DNA of 64,000 nucleotides, taken from the NCBI GenBank assembly GCA_020726505.1, contig JAHLEZ010000014.1, forward strand, positions 1,798,001 to 1,862,000, written 5' to 3'. The translations under genes and the position numbers were made by a program. Under the pieces are notes generated by a model. The model was not told the DNA's origin. It ran no database searches and saw nothing but the letters and a program-made list of their open reading frames with translations. Source of the stretch: Leptodontidium sp. MPI-SDFR-AT-0119. Its lineage: Eukaryota > Ascomycota > Leotiomycetes > Helotiales > Leptodontidiaceae. Shown piece by piece: positions 21,365-33,900 of the stretch (position 1 is the first letter of the stretch; every line of letters starts with the position of its first letter).

Positions 21365-22111
21365 AGTCGTGGTCAAGAAACTGTGAGGGGATTTGGTGCC
21401 TCGTGTGGCATGGATAGGCCAAGGGTAGATCGATTGGACAATACATGAAAAATATTTCACGCAAGCATGGATGTTCTGGGAGGAAATCTGTCAAAGCCAT
21501 TTGATAATTATTGTCGGCGAAATTCACCGAGCCACTCCTGGAGCTCAATTCACTAATTAGTAAAATCAAATTCGTGGGGGAACTTTTCCAGGTGACATGC
21601 AAGGCAGCACTCATTTGTACTGGTAGATCTCTCAAATATCAAGCAAGCTACTTGAGCTATGATGTCTTCAATTTGCGCTATGGAAAGCGTCAGGGGTATT
21701 GATCGCAACATTGCCCCAAAGCATTCTCGCTTAGCGAATCCCCCTAAGTCTTGACGTCGATGATCGGAAGGGACTTCACTCGACATCTTATCTCAACACC
21801 CGAATACGAATGCAACTCAAGACAAGTATAATCCATCAAATAGTCCATACTGAACCGGATCAAGTCAAGATCAGTGCACGATATAGCGATTGCTACTTCC
21901 CGCGCTGGACTTGTGTGTTTTAGTGGTGAATGTGAGCATCATCAAGTCTCCAATGACCTCGGCATGTTTAGCTAAAGGGTGTGGGGAGTTGGAAGGAATT
22001 GTATAAGTGTGTAAATACTTGCTGTTCTATGTTGGTAAATTGTGCACACTCAGACACTTGCCTTAACTCCAATATCTACTTCAATTTTCCACCCAAATCA
22101 AAAATACAATA
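21365..22111. other. Spacer upstream of the small acidic protein gene
   Basis: About 750 bp with the TLC gene's 3' UTR and the next promoter. No convincing coding sequence or repeat was recognised. Confidence 0.4.
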
Positions 22112-22476
22112 ATGTCTTCCGATGTTCCTCAAGGCGACGTCCAAAACAACGACTACGTCTCCCGACCTGGTCAGAAAGATTCTGGTATTCCTGTCCAATC
22201 CGACGATGCTCCAGTCGAAAGCGGTATTGATGCAGAAGTTGCCGACAGCGATAAGCAGCTCGGTATGTAGACTATTTAATGCTCCAAAAGAGCCCTACTT
22301 CCGCATTGTTAATACCCACAGCTAACAGCCAAGCAGCTCGCGATGACAATGAAGCGATCGATGAGTCAAATATCATAGAGGAGAAGACTAGGCATGCGAA
22401 GCCTACTGGGACGTACAGGGAACCAGGTGATGATGAGGGATTGCCTGGACCTGAGGATGGAACGAGCAGTAACTAG
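22112..22476 (+). CDS. Small acidic hydrophilic protein with a CHZ-like motif
   Basis: Two exons (22112-22262, 22322-22476) sum to 306 nt, 101 residues. The protein is rich in Asp, Glu, Gln and Ser with no hydrophobic core. The C-terminal half has EAIDESNIIEEKTRHAKPTG then EPGDDEGLPGPEDG. The IDxSNII...TR pattern resembles the histone H2A.Z chaperone CHZ motif, but the usual basic RRTRGK part is missing. It may therefore be a CHZ relative or a small disordered stress-type protein. Clean GTATGT/CACAG splice sites and an intact frame across the intron support a real gene. Function is not known. Confidence 0.7.
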
Positions 22477-25400
22477 GATGTATCTATTTCTATTCGGATT
22501 TTCTAGATAGACTAGTGGATTGTCTTACAGTGCGGAGGGATGATTAGGAATAAATCAAGAACCATTCCTATTCTTCTTATCCTTCTCAACAACTTCTAGA
22601 GTATACTCCCAAACACCTTCTTAAACCCCTCTGCTGCCATCTTCTTCACAACATTCTTCGTGCCATTTGTTCTCCATTTTTGTGCACATTTACGCACCTT
22701 CCATCGCATCAACGCCATGCACCATTTCCACCTTTGTCTCCTTACCCTCCAAGGCATATAAAAGGTCGAACAGCCAAAAAAAAAAGGGGAAAAAAAGGGG
22801 GGGGTGGGGGGTCCCAGAGACGCTTGTGAGGGAGATACTGGGTGAGAGATATGTATAGGTATTCAAATGCAAATATCAATCTTACGTCTGACATAAAGGT
22901 CATGCCTGGAGTAAGCCTAGCGATACATAGCGAGGGTTTTATTTTCAGTTGGATGCTCATTATTGTACGAGTTAGTGCTGATGTGAGAAGCTTGAAATCT
23001 CGAATCTGAGCAGTACCAAGATAGAGAGAGAGAGGTGGTCACACTTGGCTTCCAGATGAACAATCTTTTATCCTTGTTTTCTTGTTTTTGTTTACGAATA
23101 AATATATCCCAGACTCGCACTTCAACCAGATATTCTCGTAACTGTACAGTACAGTAGAACTCCAATAGAGAGAAGACACATGCAACACCGCCATGACTAC
23201 CTAAGGACATCACAACTCCAGTCCTCCTGACAGGACTCACTCATTCTAGCAAGCCATGTGATCCAAACGTGACCATGGCACTATCACATGCCACACCAAT
23301 CTGAGACAAAAGGAAGCCACTCAAGTGTGACAGTATCACCGTCACCTCCACCACCCGCCTCAAACTAAGAGCTTCACAAAAAGTTAATGATTCCAGGCGG
23401 CACGCCGCAGCCGCAGCACGCCCGCAGCGAGGCAACAATCCGGGGCAAGGCGGGAATCTGCCCTTCCCTTCCTACCTTACTCCGTAGGTACCTTATGCGC
23501 CCAATTTCGCCCAACTGCCTTGGTGATTCGATCCAACCATTTACTGTCGCATCGCCCACCGCCGGTTCGCATCGTCACATCACATCACACCGACACTTAA
23601 AGTGAGGGCGAACGATAGCCAACACATCACTTCTCTTGCCCGACCAGCGACTGCGACTGCGGCGCAATATATCTACTATTTCTATTCGATAGTGCTTGTA
23701 CACGCACATCAAGAAGCCTCATCCTCTTAATAGGCGGCGAGAATAACTCGTTTGCTCACTGTACGTCGCACACGTCACAATTCGCCATGCCGAGGGCCGG
23801 CTGTGAATCAATGAAGGAAGGTTTCCAATAGGATAGGATAGGATACAATAATAGCAAATCCAGGAAAAGGGGAGAGGGAGAGACGGTGACGACGGGAGTG
23901 AGTCAATATCAAGGAGTCAATAGTTTGATAACCTGTTACAAACCACTCGTCAGGTTTGAGTTTGAGTTCTACTATTCGTGATGCCGTACTTCAGCTTGCT
24001 TCGCCTTGACCAAACACTCTATTCCGCCCGGAGCGAGGCAAACTGATGACCTATCCTTCTGATAACTGCTTGGAAGCCTGTGACAGGACAGGAGGGGTGA
24101 TTGAACGAAAGAAGGTACGGAAATATTCTCTCTGTATTATTCCAGGCATCTGCGGCTTTCGTGGATAGAAATACCGAACTCTATTATTTTTCCGTAGGTG
24201 AAATTAAACTGTAAGTACAGTAAGTACTGCAAGTAAATGAGTAAGTAGTACGACACCTCCACGACAACTCCGGCATAGGAGAGTCATCCTAGTAAGTGTT
24301 CGTGGGGTACGAAAATGCCTTTTGCGTGAGTGAAAGGGGGGGGGGGTTGGGTTGGTGGGGGTTAGTTACACTTTTCGCCTCCGTTCACGGCTCAAGGATA
24401 ACTTGGAGGTGCATGTTCGTACAAGAGTGCAAAATCCCACGCTTTATGGCGATCACAAAACAAAGAAAGGCCGTGTCTCTCATTCGTTATCCTTCCACAG
24501 ATCTAGATCTCCACGTTCCAATCCTGGAGGGAGGGGGTGAGACGGTAAGCAAGGGATGAGTTTTTGTTTTCTTTACGAAGAATTTGGATATTGTAACTGT
24601 AACCCTGGGACCCAACAGGGTCTATCTCCCACACGCACACAAACAGCACAGTAATACTTTTGTAAAGAGTGACAAAGTGAGTGAGTGAGGAGAAGAAGAG
24701 TGTACATGCTACATAAGGTCCTGGAAGGAGAAAGTTCGGAGTGTAGCCCACCGCTGAATCGCCATGACTAGATTCCCTACTCTTCAATGACTCTCTCTTC
24801 CCTTATGGAGTACTCTCGGGCGGCGGTCTGAGAGTCTTCCTCCCTCCATTCCTCGCATAGCCGTTTCGTTTAACTTCCGCTTCAGGCTCTTCTGTTTGGT
24901 GTAAGGTTTCCTGTAGCGGCGGGCGGAACTCGCAATGTCTGTTCCCTAGCTTCCAGAACACCACTGACACGACAACCGCACTACACTACACGACACGACA
25001 CACGACGGAAAAGTGCATGAGCCCTTCCGGATGGGAAAAATAAACTCCTTCTAACGCAAAGCAAAAGTATTGTACAAAAATGCCCACTTTTTCTAACCCA
25101 AAGGGTCGCGGGAAGCCTCAGCCAGACAGGGAGAAAAGGAGAAAAGCCAGCACAAAACAAGCCAGCGGAACAGCCCAAAGGTGGGCAAATGCGAGGGAAA
25201 AGGGAGGGACGAAACGGCGGTGACAGAACTTATCCCGCAATCCCATAGGCTCATGTCGTGGGGGGACTGACACCAAGACCTCCTAGACCTGGGACGGTGA
25301 GAATACCGCCTCGTCGCTCCTGGAGGGCTGCTCGCCAACCGGAGGGTCGTCGTCCAGCGGTCAGACGGGAGCTGCGTGCCAGTGCTGAATAGGGTGCGTG

Positions 25401-25975
25401 TGAATGGTGGAAATCTAGTCATGTTTGCGTGGGAGGGAGGGCAGGAGATGTGTCGTCCGTCTAAGGATAGGTGCAAGCAAGTGGTTTGTTGCTTTTTGGT
25501 TCCCGCCGGAAGCAGCACGCGCACCGCCGCGTTGCGTTGGGTTGCGGTGGTTGCGCTGCGTTCCAGACGAGACGAGACGATATAACTGATTCAGTTCCTT
25601 GCCTTGCCTTGCCTTGTTGCCTCCTGATGAAGCAAACATAAGAAAGAACAACCCCAGACCTGTCTTCTGACTCTTGAACTTGACTACTTTTTGCCTCTCA
25701 AGCAAATCACTTATATTTGGCCGCTGCCTGCTGTCCGATTCCACATCCTCCCTCACCCAAGGCTTACTGTTACCCAAAGGAGCACACACTCAGCCTCGGT
25801 GTTGATACAGTGCAGCACATACGAAAATCCCACCGAAAGTACACCGAATTACGCATTCTGACTCTTACTGCATCACATCAAAAGTACTGCTGCGTCAGAC
25901 AAGCCAACAAACCAGTTTTCTACCTACAAGAGAAAGAGTTCACGCAGAGAAGAAACAGAGAGAAGGAAGTTCATC
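22477..25975. other. 3.5-kb gene-poor region
   Basis: No convincing protein gene. It contains purine runs (A10 then GGGG, A7 and G8 plus G6 at 22776-22811), a G11 run at 24336-24346, a cluster of GTAAGT-like words at about 24211-24251 and short CACGA/ACGAG repeats near 24990 and 25565. A very short upstream ORF (ATG-AAG-CAA-ACA-TAA) at 25627-25641 lies before the gene at 25976. It could hold a long leader, regulatory sequence or non-coding transcripts; none can be shown from sequence. Confidence 0.5.
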
Positions 25976-26452
25976 ATGTATTTCTCATTCTCGCCATCGC
26001 CGCCCGCAACTACTTCCTACTCAACCGCACCCATGAACATCCCATCAACATCCAACTCCAGGTCTCAGTCGCCTTCATGCGCATATCCATCATGGCCACG
26101 TCGCTCTTCTCTATCTTCAAACTCCAGCTCCAGCTGTGAAGACGAGGCCGCGCATTCCAGTTCCTACATTACTGACGAGGAGCTCTTCCCCTGCGTCTTC
26201 GACGATGCCGAACAAGACTGCACGCCACCCGCGACACCCAGCCTTAGCAGATCTCCCGCATCCCCGAATATGATGTGCGAAGCGCGGATCGTGGTCACCA
26301 ACGGCTCGCTGATGCGAGAGTTGGTCGCAGAGGAGAAGGCGAAGAAGGAGCGCAGCAGACGCCGCAAGAGCAGCAGCAGCAGTTCGAGGAAGTCGAGGAG
26401 TTCGAGCGCGGCGAGCAAACATATGAGCCCTATCCAGGAAGTCGTGGAATGA
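25976..26452 (+). CDS. Small Ser-rich protein with an acidic DEELFP motif
   Basis: An intronless frame of 158 residues. The first 70 residues are rich in Ser, Pro and Thr. An acidic block SSYITDEELFPCVFDD follows, then CTPPATPSLSRSP, a short helix RIVVTNGSLMRELVAEEKAK and a basic Ser/Arg tail ending SKHMSPIQEVVE. I recall similar small proteins in other filamentous ascomycetes with the acidic motif and the MSPI tail, but no function is known to me. The layout (acidic motif, helix, basic tail) would fit a nuclear adaptor; this is a guess. It is unusually isolated, with 3.5 kb upstream and 4.5 kb downstream. The antisense frames over the Ser-rich part are composition artefacts. Confidence 0.72.
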   Translation: MYFSFSPSPPATTSYSTAPMNIPSTSNSRSQSPSCAYPSWPRRSSLSSNSSSSCEDEAAHSSSYITDEELFPCVFDDAEQDCTPPATPSLSRSPASPNMMCEARIVVTNGSLMRELVAEEKAKKERSRRRKSSSSSSRKSRSSSAASKHMSPIQEVVE

Positions 26453-29400
26453 GGGGTATGGTTGTGACGTGGGGTCTGTCGGAGATTCTATATATGGTAA
26501 GATACTCACTCACCTCGCTTGCTCACTCATCCTGTTTTGTTCCCAGCCAGCCACCTTTTTTTGTTGGCGTTGGTGGTGATTGTTGCGCATCTTGCTGACG
26601 ACATGAAGATATCATCATCGAACGTATATGCAGGGAAATCAAATCGCCTGAGCGTGGCATGGCATGGCATCACATCGCGTCGCATCCTCGCACATCCGCC
26701 TATTGTCGCCTCTTTGAGGCAAAAAAGACGATCTATCCCCACCGGCGTGTCCACGCGGTTGAAGAAAAGCATCAAGCGGTCAACAACAGATAGCATGAAG
26801 ATGCGCTCGAGCATGATCGCGAACCGTGATTCTGACCTGGTGATCCGCATCAGCCGAAATTACGGATCGCCTTTCTTATCGATTGGGAAAGCGGAGTCTC
26901 CCATCCTTCTTCTGGGGTATCCGTGTCGATTATTGAGTACCGGGGCCAGTTGTCGAGCATGGCGACGGCGAGGCAGACTTTCTCGTCTATCGCATCCCGA
27001 TGGAGATTAATTTTCGTTTTTGTTTCTTCAGCAGAGCATTTTCGGCATTGATGTCTCATCTCGTTTCGGAACATCCCTCGATAAGTCGATATGCGAAGTG
27101 GCGAAGCCGTCATCGTGGAGATGGGGGTTGATGGATGGGTTGTTCGTGTTGGTTTCACTGCTACCTCCCCATCCTGAGTTGGTGTTAGTTTGTTAGTTGG
27201 AGGCCTTGCCGGCGCGATATTGGCGTGGCTGGCATGGACATGGCATGATTGCGAACAATCATGGGCCGTCCCGTGAACGACGGACGGATGAGTTTGAGGA
27301 GGCAGGCTGGCAGGGATGAGAAAGAAGGCTCGGAAGGTTAACGAGAGGCGAGGCGAGGCAGGCGACGGCGGGGGATCTAGCTCTGGTCCTGGTCTGTGAT
27401 CGTCCCTCCATCCACGGATCACGACCAGATCTCGACCGGTGTTTGAAAGACAGAAACTTGACGAATATCGTCAATAGTCGCGCACGGGAAGATGTGATAG
27501 AGCAATGCAATTTCCCTCCTTAATCATAACAAAGCTCCTCCACTTCAATTCATTTCAGTAGTCAATTGTGAATGTTTCTCCCGTCGCGACTTTTTTTCAT
27601 CGAGTATGTGCCAATATGCAGGAAAAGAGCAACAGGGGGGGCCCCCTGCCTCACGAGGAGCGGTAAGGAATGACCCTAGTCTGGATGGAGGGGTCTGTAA
27701 GCGCCGACATTTGCAAGTCTCGATTGATTCTGTGAGGTGATCATTGAAACTTCTGCGCCTGCAAAGGAACCAATCAGAAAATCCAAATAGACGAATATTT
27801 TTGACTTTGCGCCCAATCATCAGACGAGCCTCGAGCCTTTTCAGATCAGACGGCACCGTCGCCTTGATTTGGAAGAGGAAGTCCCGCAGAGTTCCCTGTT
27901 GAGACTTGGCTTGGGAGTAGAAGTGGGTGTTGACGTTGTCGGTTCTGTTGTGACTCCCGAAATCTGTGATCCAAATGTGATTTGATATGGACCAGGCAGG
28001 AACGCCATGAGGTAACGTAGGACAGGCTACGATACGATACCACACCCTGCAGGCATCGTGGTGTGGAATGGGTGTGTTGTGGTGTGGTGTGGTGGATTGC
28101 TCTTCCATGGTTGGTAAAAGCAGGTACAATACACCAGAAGCTCGACCGAATGGCATGGGTGCGTTGCAAGGCACTCTAGTACTTGCAGATAATTAATGAG
28201 AAACGCTCTGGTTGTTCAAGTTGTTCTTCGCCATTGTCCAAACAAAACACACAGAACACACAATGGGGACAATCCATCCACATACCCCGCGGTGGCCTTT
28301 GCGCTGGCCAGCATGAAGAGTGAAGATCTCGGGATTCGCACAGTGCGGTGCTGTGCTGTGCTGTGCCAGCGGGAAGAGACTGAGCTTTGACACTCGTGCA
28401 GCGGGAGACTTTCGATGTCACACATACACATTTGATTTTATGCTTGCAATATGAGCTAAGTGTTCTAACGGTCAGGCCAGGGAAGATTGGAGATAACGAT
28501 AAACACGGATGACGGATGACGGATGGTATCCGAGAGGAAGTTGAACGAGGAGGATTGGGTCACAACAATAAATGTCGGCAATGCTAGAGCACCTAGGACC
28601 TAGGACCCCTGGATATCTCCATCTCCATCACATCACATCTTGTCCATTTTGCATACTGCTAGACGACTTCGTCCAGTCAATTATTGACAGATCCAACTAT
28701 TGCAGGCCCGTTCTTAGCAGTTATGCTTCCATGTCTTGAAGGATCACGAACAGCGGGGGGGTTTGATCCAACAGAGAGAGGTTTCTGAGCGCCACAACAG
28801 CCTCCCAACCCCTCACTTTCCTGTTGAACATGAAGACGCTCATGGTCAAGCTCATGCTTGCCATGGCACAACGCTGGCTCTGGCTGCATGGTGACGGGTA
28901 CGGCTCACATCGGAGTCACACTGTGGAAATGGCCCTGGAAATAGAACTAGAATTGTCCCACTTACTTACTGCCACTGCTTCTGCCACGGCCATGCCACAA
29001 GACGAGAGAGAAGAAAACAAACGAAAATGCACCGGCTTCTATTTCTTCCTGGAAAAAGGGGAGAGTGGAACGACGGCGGAACTTAAATGGTTTGAGCGAG
29101 GGAAGGAGAGGGGAAATTTACCAGTCACCATGACTTTGTAGACGCTGGACCCCGAGGTTTAGTAGTACTTTTGGGGCCCTTTCTCCAGGAGCGTGGGCGT
29201 GCTGGCCAAATAGCACGTATAGCGCATCCTGGATCTCAGGGCTCTTCTGGGCGGTGATAGGGCAGACGGGGTGATTGAGAGTTGCCTCTTGCATACGGAG
29301 GGGAAGGTGGTGGTTGATCTCGAACCAATCAGCGGCCAGAGATCCCTTGTCCCCTTTTTGTCGGCTGTCACTAGCTGGCCCCACGCCGCCGTCGACGACG

Positions 29401-30910
29401 TCCAAAGCCAATCCCCATGACTTCTCGCCCTGTCACCACCTAAACACCACCAACCACTCCTCCCACCTGGCCTCATCTGCATCCTTGAACAACCCGAATA
29501 TGAACTGGACGTCCCAGTCAGTCAGTCAGTCAGTGAGAAGGGTACGTGGGATAGGCTCGACAGGATAGGTAGGTGAGTGCAGTGGAATGCCATGCCATAC
29601 TATGCCATGCAGACAGACCCAGAGCTTCCATAGCCTCGCTCGCTCGCCCCGGCATGGATACTGACCACTAGCTATTGCTGCCCGTCCTCTCATGCCCTGG
29701 AACTCGTGTAGCCACGGGCTATTCGTCTATTTCTCTCTTCTTCTGGAGCAATCTGGAGCAGCATGGAACCCGCTTTGCCCCTTCTTGACTCAGGCCTGCG
29801 TGTGATAGTGAGTGAGTACTGCGTGACGAGCAGACGCCCTGGATCGAATACCCGGCCTGCCAAACATGTTCTTCAACTGAGAGCACTTTATTGCCCTGAC
29901 CTGGGCCAGCTCCGCATTGAAAAGTTGAGCCACTCTGCATGCCCCTCTATCCTAGGCTGGTTAGTCGTGGTAGTAAGGCCTACAAAGCAGCAGGGTCTTT
30001 CTTAAACGATATGCAGTGGCTGGCACTGGGCTGCTCTCATCCTTGTTCCTCGAGCTGCGACTCGGTGCATCGATATGAGCCGGACCGCATCCGCTTGAGA
30101 TCCCATGGTTCGGCTGGAGATACATATCTAATTCTGTCTTGGGACTAACCACTGACAGCTCGCAGCTCCTGTGATTAGGCGCTCTGCTCTCACAACGCTC
30201 TCAGACTCGATGAAGCCATATACACTCCCCAGGGGCCACTCCTCCAGTCTCTGTCCCTCAAGCGTGTTGGATCTTCGTTCGGCCCCCTTGGCCCCCGATA
30301 CAAGCGCCAAAGTCTCCGTTCTTGCATCTCGTTGGGTCCAGACGCCCCCATGAGATGAGGCGGTAGCCGTTCAACTTCGTCCTCCATCCATCTGTCTTGC
30401 TTGTAGCTTCCACCACGAGGTCCCGTGCTACTCACATATTCTCCTCTGTTGTACTCCAACGTCTCCTCTCGTGTTGCTTCTCGATCATTGCACGACATCT
30501 GAACTTGCTGCTTTACACACGCGCGCAAATACAGCTGTTCAGAGCCACGCAGCAGGCGCGGAAGCCGGCCACTCGGTACATCTGGAAATCAACCGACGTC
30601 GGGCATCCAGTCCAGCAACTCCATGTGACGACTGAGAAGAATTGGGCGTGGACCGTGATCAGCCCTGTACTGCAGGACTACAACCGCTGGAGCGGCGGCA
30701 AGAGACCTTGATATCTGTAAGTGGCTTTCTCCTTTCCTCTCCCTTCTCCTATCCATTGTACAAAACCGTCTGGGACATTGGATCTCCAGAATCTACTCCC
30801 TGTATATCTGCTGTAGCCACCCTTTGGGAACATGCGCGTTATGCGGCCATCCGACTAACACTATCGTTCTTCGTATCGCAGATAACGAGGACGAGGTTAC
30901 CATTCTCGCC
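26453..30910. other. 4.5-kb gene-poor region
   Basis: The largest spacer in the window. Several 150-210-codon open frames exist (minus 26850-27422 and 27545-28174) but show no domain, no splice-supported extension and a composition like the flanks. Simple repeats include GTGTGGTGTGGTGTGG near 28078-28093, GCTGT repeats near 28350-28363, GGATGAC x3 near 28505-28525, and GTCA repeats at about 29516-29533. A perfect inverted repeat CAGGGGG-GG-CCCCCTG lies at 27633-27648. The right end must hold the promoter and leader of the WD40 gene. Confidence 0.5.
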
Positions 30911-33900
30911 ATGTCGGGACAGCTCTCGAGACACCGCTCGGTGTCGATGAGCTCAGGACAGTCGTCGAAAGGGAAGAGCAGGTTGGCAACGCTGTCAGAA
31001 TTGAGTGCCAGTATGCCTCCGCCGGAGATGACTCGAGACTTCGAGCCATGCGCTGCAACAGCCTCGATGTTTTTATATGCGCAAGGAAACTCAGTGGTAT
31101 GCGCACACCACGATACCCTGACGATCGAACGCCGGTTTTCGAGACATACAGAAGAGATATCGCTATTAGCAGTGGATACTGTGAGCGAGCGGGGTGCAGG
31201 ACGACTGGTTGTGAGTTATGATATTGGGCAGACGGCCATTGTATGGGATTGCATGACGGGAGATGAGCTTGCGCGGTTTGCTTCTTACGAGAACTTGACC
31301 GTAGCGGCCTGGATGCGAAATGGAAATGTTGCGTTTGGTGAGGATGACAACCTGCTCTGCTCGTTTGGTTGTGGTTGCGGGAGCTAATTGATCGCAGGAA
31401 ACGCCCAGGGCAATGTGATTTTATTCGAGCCGACAACCTCTGAACATATCTCGGCAAGAACGATAGACCAAATCCCCATCACTGCTTTGGCACCAGCAGC
31501 AGACTGCAGAACATATGCCATTGGGTATTTTAAATCCCCAAATCTCTCAGCCTCTCATAGAATTTCACTGACAATTCGTAGCTTTTCAAATGGCTCGCTT
31601 CTTATTGCAGCTCTCCAGCCAAGATTTACGATTCTTCATAATTTGACGACATCTAGAGGGCCATCACCAATCGTCACATTGGCATGGCATGCTTCATCCT
31701 CGCGACAAAAATCGGATATGCTGGCTACGCAGACAAATGATGGCGACCTCCGAGTCTGGAGTATCGCCAAGTCACCCACCAGCAATGACACCGCCAAGGT
31801 GGTTCGCGTTCTAAAACGTACGGAGAACTTCCAAACCGGCCCAAATTGGTTGGGATGGTCCAAGAACGGGCGCATCGTTCAATATTCGGAAGGGTAAGTG
31901 ATCGCTGAGTCTCTCCTGATTTCAACTTGCATGAAATCAACGCGCGCGCTTAGCAAGACCAATGCTGACACAGCCTCCCCAACAGCGAAACATCGTCATG
32001 GGATGTTCGAACTAAACATGTAACCTATGAGTCGGTTCCAACTCTGGACCACGTCAGAGGGCTTGCGGTCTACGGCCCCGGCGCGACCCTTTTCACTTTG
32101 GGTCGAAGCAACACGGCGCAGCAGTTCGACCTAAACTCACCACCGCAGTTGGTGGCAAATGTACAACATCCGGCCAATGTACTTCCTCCGTCGCCACCAG
32201 TCTCTATCGAGGAGCAGAAGAAGCAGAAGTCCTCGGCGCCTACATCAGGTGATGAGACTCAGACGGTGCCGATCAACATTGACATCTCGGAAAGCGATGA
32301 AGATCACATGTCGCCTCTGGCGCGGATTGCCAGAGAGATGGACATGGGGCGGAATGAGCCAGACCGCGCAGATACCCTCAGCCCAGTCTCATCAAGGAGT
32401 CATGCATCCACTACCTCGAGGTCGTCAGCTGGATCCAGAACCCAATACCGCAAGCACTCCTCCGTCGTATCACGTGGAATGAGCGATGGTACAACTATGT
32501 CCATTGGTTCCTCATTACACTCGACTCGAGAGCCATCAGTGGTTTCTAGTCGTGACAGCCTGTCGATGAGTAGCATGAGTTCCCAATCAAATACTTCTGG
32601 CCGCTCTCGACCAAGAGGCTCTCGCTTACGACAGGAGGTGCTTCGCAGTCCAGACGAAGCCAAGGTCGTGGATCTTTTCAAGTTCACCAAATCCAGGCTG
32701 AGTGACATTCCTTACAGACACCCACAGGTCTTGGACAACACTCGCTTGACGAACAATGATCTTCGTCGACAGATGCTGAGCACGATTTTTGGATGGGATG
32801 GTGAAGCCCAAGACTTGATTCAGGATGAAATGAGTCGGCATCCGAAAGGCTCACCAAATCGCTTACTTCTCGCCAAATGGCTCGGTGATATAGACACCGA
32901 CATAATGGCAACAAGCTCAGAGTCCATGACATCGTCCGATTGGATGCTTCTGGCTTTGAGTGGAATTGGTGGTCATGCTTCCCAGACTAAAGTTGCTCGA
33001 GCGTACGTACAACGTCTTCTCGAGAAGGGAGATGTGCATACAGCTGCAACTATCATGATCGGTATGGGGGATCAGAACGATGCAATTGAGATCTATGTGT
33101 CCCACAAGAGATATATGGAGGCTTTGATATTGGTTTGCTTGGTCTTCCCGGCTGACTGGCAACGACAGGCGGAGTTGATCAGAAAATGGGGTGAGTGGGC
33201 AGTCCAGCACAGTCAACAGCAATTGGCCATCCGTTGTTTCTCGTGTACTGGCACAGAATCCTCGGAACCATGGGTATCCCCAACCGCTCAAGCAGCAACA
33301 TTTTCTCAGCTCCAAAGCATGAGCATTCCAGAAATGCTAAGTCCTCCACTTTCTCCACCCGGAGCTCGTGGCCCTCAGAGAAGCATTGCGAAGACTTCAG
33401 CCCTCAAACTCATCACATCTTTTGGCGACAAGGCTGGAAAATCAAAGTTCTTCGGATTGGGCGAGGACGAGAGAACCCCGGTCGGCGGCGGTGTTACTCC
33501 TATAGCGGAATCAGCACTCTCTCCTAGTGGTGGTGACACTGCTCACACAGCTTTCCTCAGACCAAGTCATCGCAGCGCGTATCATACTCCAGCATCTGCT
33601 CGAACAGCAACTCCTGGCGGTTTCTCAAGACAACGCTTGCCATCCATCGGCGAGATGCCTTCCGATGTCATCCCAAGAAGGGTACTGGAGCCAGCGAAAT
33701 TGCCTACTCCTGTTGATTCTGGATCCGACAAAGAGAGGAACGAGCGACCAGGAGTTCACGAGCGCAAGGTTTCTCAACCTGAGACCATGCAACTCAATTC
33801 GGCAACATACGTTCCTCTGAACAGAGCGGCTACAGCCAGTCCGATGATGCAAAAGAACAGACAACACAAGGTCTCGAACCCTCTTCCATCGCCATCTCCT

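Noticed and set aside
26850..28174. Two minus-strand frames (190 and 209 codons) in the gene-poor region
   Set aside because: No domain, composition like the flanking DNA, no conserved-looking segment or introns. Kept as spacer.
29800..29880. tRNA-like GGATCGAATACCCGG stretch
   Set aside because: I could not fold a cloverleaf: no matching acceptor stem or D-arm, so no tRNA is called.
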